This document shows, piece by piece, positions 55,940-64,000 of a DNA stretch of 64,000 bases. Below the pieces are notes generated by a model, which ran no database searches, had not been told where the DNA came from, and saw only the letters and a list, made by a program, of their open reading frames with translations. Numbering within the stretch: position 1 is the stretch's first letter; every line of letters begins with the position of its first letter. The stretch covers positions 3,356,055 to 3,420,054 of the forward strand of contig NZ_JQMQ01000005.1 of NCBI RefSeq assembly GCF_000744815.1. Direction: 5' to 3'. The translations under genes and the position numbers were made by a program. Source of the stretch: Phaeacidiphilus oryzae TH49. Lineage in GTDB: Bacteria; Actinomycetota; Actinomycetes; Streptomycetales; Streptomycetaceae.

Positions 55940-56785
55940 GTGAGCCAGCCCGACATGCAGCCCGAAGAGCCCTCATGGGCGCAGGAGGGCGGTGGTCCCG
56001 AGGAGGATCCGGCGCCGGCCATGGCCGCCGCCCGGGCCCGGCATCCGTCCGGTCGTGCCGGGGGCGGCGAGCGCGAGCGCGCCGAGCGGGACCTGTCGGC
56101 CCGCCAGTTCCCGCTGGGTGACTGGGGCGAGCCGGCCGAGCGCCTGGAAGAGCTGTACCGCTGGTCCGAGGAGCGGGCCGTGGAGGCCATCACCTGGTAC
56201 CAGCGGGACCGCAGGTGGAAACGGTTCGGCGCGCGGGCGCTGCGGCTGGCCGCGGCGCTGCTGGCGGCGGCCGGCGCGGCGATGCCGCTGGTCTCGCTGG
56301 CGGACGCGGCCGCGGCGGGCTCCTGGGCGCACCAGCTGGCGCCCTGGGGGTACGTGGCCCTGCTGCTGGCCGCGGCCTGCCTGGCCGCGGACCGGGTGTT
56401 CGGGCTCACCAGCGGGTGGATGCGGGACGTCTCCACCGCGCATGCGCTGCAGCGGCGGCTGGAGGCCTTCCAGTTCGACTGGGCCTCGGAGTGCGTGCGC
56501 GAGGTGCTCGGGCCGACCGAGGGCACGGCGGGCGAGGCCGCGGAGCGCTGCCTCGGGGTGCTGCGGCGGTTCTGCGAGGACGTCTCGGAGATGGTCCGGG
56601 CCGAGACCTCGCAGTGGATGCTGGAGTTCCGCGCGGCGATGACGGCCCTGCCGACGCAGGCCGCCGGGGCATGGGGCGAGCGCCGCGAGCCCGGCGGCGG
56701 GGCGGGCTCCGCCGCGCAGGTCCGCATCCTCCCCCCGGCGAGCGGCCGCGCGACGATGCCGAGGCAGCGCCCTCCGGAGCGCTGA
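55940..56785 (+). CDS. SLATT-domain two-helix membrane protein
   Basis: A 281-residue protein. An acidic, disordered N-terminus precedes LEELYRWSEERAVEAITWY. Two membrane helices follow (about 100-125 and 138-158), then an amphipathic helical region (FGLTSGWMRDVSTAHALQRR, then LEAFQFDWASE). This order is that of the SLATT domain, a membrane module linked to nucleotide-signal and defence systems in other settings. Here it is beside purD, where relatives are conserved in Streptomyces, so a housekeeping role is possible. The GTG at 55940 is chosen for AGGGAG 9 nt upstream. Confidence 0.75.
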   Translation: MSQPDMQPEEPSWAQEGGGPEEDPAPAMAAARARHPSGRAGGGERERAERDLSARQFPLGDWGEPAERLEELYRWSEERAVEAITWYQRDRRWKRFGARALRLAAALLAAAGAAMPLVSLADAAAAGSWAHQLAPWGYVALLLAAACLAADRVFGLTSGWMRDVSTAHALQRRLEAFQFDWASECVREVLGPTEGTAGEAAERCLGVLRRFCEDVSEMVRAETSQWMLEFRAAMTALPTQAAGAWGERREPGGGAGSAAQVRILPPASGRATMPRQRPPER

Positions 56786-56907
56786 GGGCCGCCGCCCGCC
56801 CGCGCCGCCCCGGACGGGAGCGGGCGGGGCGGGGCGGACGGAGCGGGCCGGGCCGGAGCGCGCGGCGGCAGGCGAGCCCGAGGCGCACGTCCGCGGGGGA
56901 CGACGCG

Positions 56908-57555
56908 TCAGGCGAAGACCACCATCGAGCCCTGCCCCAGGGCCTGGACCGCCGCGGCATGGAGACCGGTCCAGGCGTGGCGCTCCTTCGCGAAGGGACC
57001 GTCTTCGGCGGGCGGCGGGTAGGCGGGCCCCTCCAGGGAGGTCGGCGCCACCGGGCGCACCGGGCGGGGAGCCTGCCGGGGGTCGATGCCGATCGCCGGG
57101 GCGACCTTCTCCAACTCGCGCAGCAGGCCCTGGACGGAGCCCAGCGGGCCGCCGGCCGACAGCAGCTCGTCGGTGACGATCGGCCGCTCGAAGTCGATCG
57201 GCACATACGCCCCGGCGTGGTCGAAGTGCCAGACCAGATGCGAGAGTTCGGCGCTGCTCTCGAACATCTCCAGCAACTGCTCGTAGTCCCCGCCGAGTTC
57301 GTCCACCGGCGTGATCTCGAGACCGGTGAGCTGCAGCAGGTAGACCCGTCGCAGGAAGTGCAGCGAGTCGTAGTCGAAGGCGGCTATCGGCTCGACGTCC
57401 CCGCTCAGTCCCGGCATGTAGTGGTAGACCGGCACCTCGGGCAGCCCGTGCTCGGCGAGCGCGGCGTTGTACACATCCAAGTCGTCCCGGAACGGGTTCT
57501 CCGGGCTGTGGCAGAGCACGTCGACGAGCGGGACGAGCCAGATGTCACAGGCCAC
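56908..57555 (-). CDS. Conserved hypothetical protein
   Basis: A 215-residue soluble protein beginning MACDIWLVPLVDVLCHSPEN, with acidic and aromatic segments (HLVWHFDHAGAYVPIDF) and a Pro-rich stretch before an Ala-rich end. It looks like an uncharacterised actinomycete family and no catalytic motif stands out. GGAGG precedes the GTG at 57555, so it is clearly expressed. It shares direction with the GntR gene upstream, 63 nt away. Confidence 0.65.
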   Translation of the reverse strand: MACDIWLVPLVDVLCHSPENPFRDDLDVYNAALAEHGLPEVPVYHYMPGLSGDVEPIAAFDYDSLHFLRRVYLLQLTGLEITPVDELGGDYEQLLEMFESSAELSHLVWHFDHAGAYVPIDFERPIVTDELLSAGGPLGSVQGLLRELEKVAPAIGIDPRQAPRPVRPVAPTSLEGPAYPPPAEDGPFAKERHAWTGLHAAAVQALGQGSMVVFA

Positions 57556-57618
57556 TGACGAATCCTCCTGGTGGGTGCGCGGACCGACGGACCAGCAACC
57601 CTAGCGCCCACCGGGCGT

Positions 57619-58392
57619 TCAGGAACGGGGATCGCGCTGCCCGGGCACGCGGGACGGCCCGTCACCCGGATACCCCGGCGCGGAGACCACGACGCCCTCG
57701 GCGCTCTCCCCGCACAGCTCGGCCATCAGCCCCGCCGACCGCCGGTGGTAGTCGCCCAGCAGTTCCCGCACCCCGGCCAGGTCGGCGGCCGCCACCCGGT
57801 CCACCAGTGCCAGGTGGCCGGTCCACAGCCGCTCGGCCAGATCGTCCCGGCCGCGAAGGTACGGGGCGGAGAACATCCAGGCCTGCACCCGCAGCCAGTC
57901 CAGGTAGTCCACCACCCGGGGGCTGCCGACCAGCCCGCCCAGCTCGGCCCAGAACCGCCGGTCGCAGCCGACCACCAGATGGAGCTCGCCCGCCTCGGCG
58001 GACCGCTGGGCCGCCTCGGCCCGGCGGCGGACGGAGGCCAGCCGTTCCTGGTCGGGCAGCCGCAGCCGGCGCCGGAGGTGGCGGAAGATCCCGTCGATGA
58101 CCAGCACCCGGGTCTCGACGATCTCGACGAAGTCCTCCCAGGTGAGGGCGGGGACGGTGAAGCCGCGGTGGTGCTCGATCCGGAGGAGGCCCTGGGCGGT
58201 GAGGTCGACCAGCGCCTCCCGGACCGGGGTGGCGGAGACGCCGTACTGCTCGGCGACCTCCTTGACCGTGAGGTCCTGGCCGGCGGGCAGCCGTCCGGTC
58301 ATCATCTCCTCGCGCAGCGCGTTGGCGATCTGCTCGCGGAGGCTGCTGCGGCGCACTTTCGGGGAGGAGGCAGGGGCGTCGGCACCCACCAT
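57619..58392 (-). CDS. GntR-family (FCD-domain) transcriptional regulator
   Basis: A 257-residue repressor-type protein. The N-terminal winged helix has SLREQIANALREEMMTGRLP and LTVKEVAEQYGVSATPVREAL. The C-terminal all-helical FCD domain binds a small acid, often through a metal held by Asp and His residues. It lies downstream of a class III aminotransferase on the same strand, and an inverted repeat in its own promoter region may be its operator. The effector is unknown. GGAGGAG precedes the ATG. Confidence 0.88.
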   Translation of the reverse strand: MVGADAPASSPKVRRSSLREQIANALREEMMTGRLPAGQDLTVKEVAEQYGVSATPVREALVDLTAQGLLRIEHHRGFTVPALTWEDFVEIVETRVLVIDGIFRHLRRRLRLPDQERLASVRRRAEAAQRSAEAGELHLVVGCDRRFWAELGGLVGSPRVVDYLDWLRVQAWMFSAPYLRGRDDLAERLWTGHLALVDRVAAADLAGVRELLGDYHRRSAGLMAELCGESAEGVVVSAPGYPGDGPSRVPGQRDPRS

Positions 58393-58455
58393 GTCCGTTC
58401 TCCTCCCGCACGGGGCGTTCCGGGGCTCCTGCCGGATACACCCGCTTCATCGGTT

Positions 58456-58492
58456 CTGCCGAGAATGCCGGTGTTGTCCCGGTTCTCGGCAG
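58456..58492 (-). promoter_or_regulatory. Inverted repeat upstream of the GntR gene
   Basis: CTGCCGAGAA (58456-58465) and TTCTCGGCAG (58483-58492) are perfect 10-bp arms with a 17-nt spacer, 64 nt before the gntR start. It is a candidate operator; a hairpin role cannot be excluded. Confidence 0.45.
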
Positions 58493-58582
58493 GATCCTAG
58501 TCCATCGGGCGAGCTGACATACCGTACGCGAAATGGCCCGTGCGCAGGGACTTTTCACTTTTCCCGTGCCCCGGGGAACGCG

Positions 58583-58626
58583 AACGGGCGCGGTCCGCAC
58601 CCTCTCCGGTGCGGGCCGCGCCCGTT
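58583..58626 (-). terminator. Terminator after the aminotransferase gene
   Basis: AACGGGCGCGG and CCGCACC pair with GGTGCGG and CCGCGCCCGTT around loop CTCT, with one mismatch, just past the aminotransferase stop. Confidence 0.8.
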
Positions 58627-58647
58627 GCCGCGGTGGTCAGCCGGCGG

Positions 58648-60009
58648 TCACCCGGTGTACCGGTCGGCGACGGCGAGTGCCTCGTCCAGGATCGCCAGGC
58701 CCTCCTTGGCCTCCGCCTCCGAGGTGGTGCACGGCGGGACCACGTGGAGCCGGTTCATGTTGGTCATCGGCCACAGCCCGCGCTGCTTGCAGGCCGCCGC
58801 CAGCTCGGCGATCGGCTTGTTCTGCTCCCCGCTCGGGTTGTACGGGACCAGCGCCTCGCGGGTCTCCTTGCTCTTGACCAGGTCCAGCGCCCAGAAGACG
58901 CCGAGGCCGCGGACCTCGCCGACGGACGGGTGGCGCTCCGCCAGCTCGCGCAGCCCGGGCCCGAGGACGTTCTCGCCGAGCGCCCTGGCGTGCTCGACGA
59001 TGCCCTCCTCGGCCATGGCGTTGATCGTCGCCACGGCGGAGGCGCAGGCCAGCGGGTGACCGGAGTAGGTCAGGCCGCCGGGGAAGGGCCGCTCGTCGAA
59101 GATCGCCGCGATCCTCTCGCTGATCGCCACGCCGCCGAGCGGCACATAGCCGGAGTTGACGCCCTTGGCGAAGGTCAGCAGGTCCGGGGTGACACCCCAG
59201 TGGTCGGCGGCGAACCACTCGCCGGTGCGGCCGAAGCCGGCCATCACCTCGTCCAGGATGAAGACGATCCCGTAGCGGTCGCAGATCTCCCGGACGCCGG
59301 CCAGGTAGCCCGGCGGCGGGACCAGGACGCCGGCGGTGCCGACGATCGTCTCCAGGATCACCGCGGCGACCGTTCCTGGGCCCTCGAAGGCGATGGTCTC
59401 CTCCAGGTGCTGGAGGGCGCGCTCGCACTCCTGCTGCTCGGAGGTGGAGTGGAACGGCGAGCGGTAGGGGTAGGGGCCCCAGAAGTGGCTGACGCCGCCC
59501 ACCCCGATCTCGTTCTGCCAGCGGCGGGGGTCCCCGGTGAGCATGATCGCGTTGGCGGTGGCGCCGTGGTACGAGCGGTAGGTGGAGAGCACCTTGTGCC
59601 GGCCGGTGTACTGCCGGGCCAGGCGGATGGCGTTCTCGTTGGCCTCGGCGCCGCCGTTGGTGAAGAAGATCTTGTTGAGGTCGCCGGGGGTGCGCTCGGC
59701 GATCAGCCGGGCCGCCTCGCTGCGCGACTCCAGCGCGAAGGCCGGCGCGAAGGTCACCAGCTTTCCGGCCTGCTCCTGGATCGCGGCGACCACCTTCGGG
59801 TGCTGGTAGCCGATGTTGGCGTTGACCAGGCCCGAGGTGAAGTCGAGGTAGCGGTTGCCGTCGAAGTCCCAGAAGTACGAACCCTCCGCGCCGGCCACGG
59901 GCAGCGGGTCGATCAGGGCCTGGGCGGACCAGGAGTGGAAGACGTGGGCTCGGTCCGCTGCTTTCACGGCTGCGCCGAGGGTGGGATCCGGGGTGGGCGA
60001 GCTGCTCAT
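58648..60009 (-). CDS. Class III PLP-dependent aminotransferase
   Basis: A 453-residue omega-type aminotransferase. It shows FTNGGAEANENAIRLAR (PLP phosphate site), STYRSYHGATANA, FILDEVMAGFGRTGEW (the Asp to the PLP ring) and the Schiff-base Lys in LTFAKGVNSGYVPLG. The family covers taurine-, beta-alanine- and diamine-pyruvate transaminases. The variant GYVPLGGVAIS is common in beta-amino-acid and taurine types, but the substrate is not certain. The GntR gene downstream on the same strand could be its regulator. ATG start. Confidence 0.88.
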   Translation of the reverse strand: MSSSPTPDPTLGAAVKAADRAHVFHSWSAQALIDPLPVAGAEGSYFWDFDGNRYLDFTSGLVNANIGYQHPKVVAAIQEQAGKLVTFAPAFALESRSEAARLIAERTPGDLNKIFFTNGGAEANENAIRLARQYTGRHKVLSTYRSYHGATANAIMLTGDPRRWQNEIGVGGVSHFWGPYPYRSPFHSTSEQQECERALQHLEETIAFEGPGTVAAVILETIVGTAGVLVPPPGYLAGVREICDRYGIVFILDEVMAGFGRTGEWFAADHWGVTPDLLTFAKGVNSGYVPLGGVAISERIAAIFDERPFPGGLTYSGHPLACASAVATINAMAEEGIVEHARALGENVLGPGLRELAERHPSVGEVRGLGVFWALDLVKSKETREALVPYNPSGEQNKPIAELAAACKQRGLWPMTNMNRLHVVPPCTTSEAEAKEGLAILDEALAVADRYTG

Positions 60010-60195
60010 GGGTTGATCGTAGGCTTGCCCGCCTGCGTACCGGGACTTCCACCTTGGCAGGGGGTTGGCGGCTGCGCCGACAGGCTGTCAGGGCCTGCTA
60101 TCCCCGTGGCCCTTCCCGCACCGGGGGGTCGCACACCGGGGAGGGCGGACCGGGCCGTCGGCGGGCGCGGGTGGGGGTCGGCTGATCGCGCAGTT

Positions 60196-60237
60196 CCCCG
60201 CGCCCCTGATTCGCTGCGCGAATCCTGGGGCGCGGGG
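60196..60237 (-). terminator. Terminator after purA
   Basis: CCCCGCGCCCC pairs with GGGGCGCGGGG, extended inside by GATTCG/CGAATC, immediately past the purA stop (60244). Confidence 0.85.
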
Positions 60238-60243
60238 GCCTAC

Positions 60244-62653
<2,410 letters not shown>

Positions 62654-62713
62654 CGCCGGGGGCCGGCCGGCAGCGACAGGGCCGACGGCTCGGCCGGGGC
62701 GGTTTCTCCGCGG

Positions 62714-62772
62714 CCCCCGCGGCCCCCGGGGCTCGCACGCCCGGGGGCGCCTCCCCAGGGGCCGCGGGGGGA
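62714..62772. terminator. GC-rich double hairpin between convergent genes
   Basis: GCCCCCGGG (62722-62730) pairs with CCCGGGGGC (62740-62748). An alternative outer pairing of CCCCGCGGCCCC with GGGGCCGCGGGG is also possible. It lies between the 62653 and 62776 gene ends. Confidence 0.6.
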
Positions 62773-62775
62773 CCG

Positions 62776-63189
62776 TCAGCTCAGCGTCGAGGCCGCGGTC
62801 GGAGAGCTCTCCTTGAGGAAGGTGGCGCAGCGCTCGGCCTCGTCCTTCTCGCCGATGGCCCCCGCCGCCCGCCCGAGGGCGTGCAGCGAGCGGAGGAAGC
62901 CGCGGTTGGGCTCGTGCTCCCACGGCACCGGGCCGTGGCCCTTCCAGCCGTTGCGGCGGAGGGCGTCCAGACCGCGGTGGTAGCCGGTGCGGGCGTAGGC
63001 GTAGGAGGCGATCACGTCGCCGGCGGTGTACGCGTCGTCCGCGAGCTGGGCCCAGGCCAGCGAGGAGGCCGGGAACTTGGCCGCGACCTCGGCCGGGGAG
63101 GCGCCGCCGGCGAGGAGCTCCAGCGGCTCCGACTCGATGGGCAGCTGGGTCGGGGGCGGGTCCCCCAACAGGTTCTGGTGGGTACTCAT
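62776..63189 (-). CDS. DUF3151 family protein
   Basis: A 137-residue soluble, mostly helical protein. ASSLAWAQLADDAYTAG and GYHRGLDALRRNGWKGHGPV are hallmarks of DUF3151, an actinobacterial family of unknown function usually encoded beside fba. Probable helix-turn-helix pairs suggest a TPR-like fold. It shares direction with fbaA upstream, 99 nt away. Confidence 0.85.
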   Translation of the reverse strand: MSTHQNLLGDPPPTQLPIESEPLELLAGGASPAEVAAKFPASSLAWAQLADDAYTAGDVIASYAYARTGYHRGLDALRRNGWKGHGPVPWEHEPNRGFLRSLHALGRAAGAIGEKDEAERCATFLKESSPTAASTLS

Positions 63190-63288
63190 CCCACCAGTGT
63201 GCCGGGTGGCCGCCGCCGTTCCACCAGCGCGGAGGCGGCGGAACGGCGGCGGGACCGCGGGAGCGGCGGGACCGCGGGAGCGGCGCGA

Positions 63289-64000
63289 CTACTTGGTGTG
63301 CGAGCCGGCGGAGCGCAGCATCTCGGTGGCCTCGACCACCCGGGCGGCCATCCCGGCCTCGGCCAGCTTGCCGTAGGTCCGCGGGTCGTAGGCCTTCTTG
63401 TTGCCCACCTCGCCGTCGACCTTGAGGACGCCGTCGTAGTTCTTGAAGAAGTGGTCCACCTGCGGGCGGGTGAACGCGTACTGGGTGTCGGTGTCCAGGT
63501 TCATCTTCACCACGCCGTGCTCCAGCGCGGTGCGGATCTCCTCCAGGGTGGAGCCGGAGCCGCCGTGGAAGACGAAGTCGAAGGGGTCGGTCTTGCCGTA
63601 CTTGGCGCCGACCGCCTCCTGGAGGTCCTTCAGCAGCTCCGGGCGGAGCTGGACGTTGCCCGGCTTGTAGACGCCGTGGACGTTGCCGAAGGAGGCGGCC
63701 AGCAGGTACCGGCCCTTGTCGCCGAGGCCGACCGCCTCGGCGGTGCGCAGCGCGTCCTCGGTGGTGGTGTAGAGGTTGTCGTTGATCTCGTGGGAGACGC
63801 CGTCCTCCTCGCCGCCGGTCGGCGTGATCTCCATTTCGAGGATGATGTGCGCCTTGACCGCCTCGGCGAGCAGCTCCTGGGCGATCGCCAGGTTGTCGGC
63901 GAGGTTCTCGGCCGAGCCGTCCCACATGTGCGACTGGAAGAGCGGGTTCTGGCCCTTCGCGACGCGCTCCTGAGAGACCTTCAGCAGCGGGCGGACATAG
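63289..64000 (-). CDS. fbaA: Class II fructose-bisphosphate aldolase (N-terminus outside window)
   Basis: A zinc aldolase cleaving fructose 1,6-bisphosphate. About 237 C-terminal residues are visible. EMEITPTGGEEDGV, FVFHGGSGSTLEEI (the HGGSGS phosphate-binding loop) and KMNLDTDTQYAFTRP are class IIa signatures. The zinc-binding HAD/H region of the N-terminus lies beyond the window edge. The upstream part still in the window reads LLKVSQERVAKGQNPLFQSH. Confidence 0.93.
   Translation of the reverse strand, partial: YVRPLLKVSQERVAKGQNPLFQSHMWDGSAENLADNLAIAQELLAEAVKAHIILEMEITPTGGEEDGVSHEINDNLYTTTEDALRTAEAVGLGDKGRYLLAASFGNVHGVYKPGNVQLRPELLKDLQEAVGAKYGKTDPFDFVFHGGSGSTLEEIRTALEHGVVKMNLDTDTQYAFTRPQVDHFFKNYDGVLKVDGEVGNKKAYDPRTYGKLAEAGMAARVVEATEMLRSAGSHTK

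Overview
The window is very GC-rich, with dense genes, GTG/TTG starts, many leaderless starts and a Streptomyces-type gene set: bldC, a second Lsr2-like protein, the PurSQL trio, valine dehydrogenase, DsbA plus VKOR, mycothiol-dependent enzymes and a c-di-AMP riboswitch. It is almost certainly a chromosomal core segment of a Streptomycetaceae actinomycete (Streptomyces, Kitasatospora, Streptacidiphilus or a close relative). No prophage, IS element or CRISPR array is visible.

Layout. 0-7 kb: the end of a regulator-like protein, L-2-hydroxyglutarate oxidase, TrmB, a PrsW-type membrane protease, a large uncharacterised protein and a small hydrophobic protein. 7-8.2 kb: an M23-family cell-wall protein behind a c-di-AMP riboswitch. 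8.9-13.4 kb: a frameshifted LuxR-type ATPase regulator divergent from a class I terpene synthase. 13.7-17.4 kb: a short Rho paralogue, a membrane protein and a DsbA-VKOR oxidative folding pair. 17.5-20.8 kb: a lower-GC two-gene STAND NTPase cassette, the best candidate for an accessory conflict or signalling system. 21-26.8 kb: argG, tRNA-Lys, a DEAD-box helicase with a repetitive RG/D tail, a lipoprotein with an apparent frameshift and a small zincin. 26.9-30.9 kb: four tRNAs, two of them identical tRNA-Asp genes flanking an Imm32-like orphan, a TOPRIM protein, a VIT-type transporter and an SsuE-like reductase behind a cysteine leader peptide.

31-47 kb is the developmental and purine core: bldC with a repeat-filled gap upstream, valine dehydrogenase, a DUF3073 gene behind a structured leader, purM, purF, then purSQL with 4-nt overlaps, and the Lsr2 paralogue. 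Between purF and purL lies a small WXG100-like / NlpC-P60 cassette. 47.2-64 kb holds two tRNA-Gly genes (the UCC one strikingly non-canonical), an MFS transporter, purC, a dimethylformamidase-like protein, a degenerate M48-like protein, purD, a SLATT membrane protein, a GntR regulator with a class III aminotransferase, purA, a degenerate diacylglycerol-kinase-like protein, DUF3151 and the start-truncated fbaA.

Eight purine genes (purM, F, L, Q, S, C, D, A) cover much of IMP synthesis and the first committed step to AMP. Three genes carry single net frameshifts in G/C-rich tracts; these may be true mutations or assembly indels.
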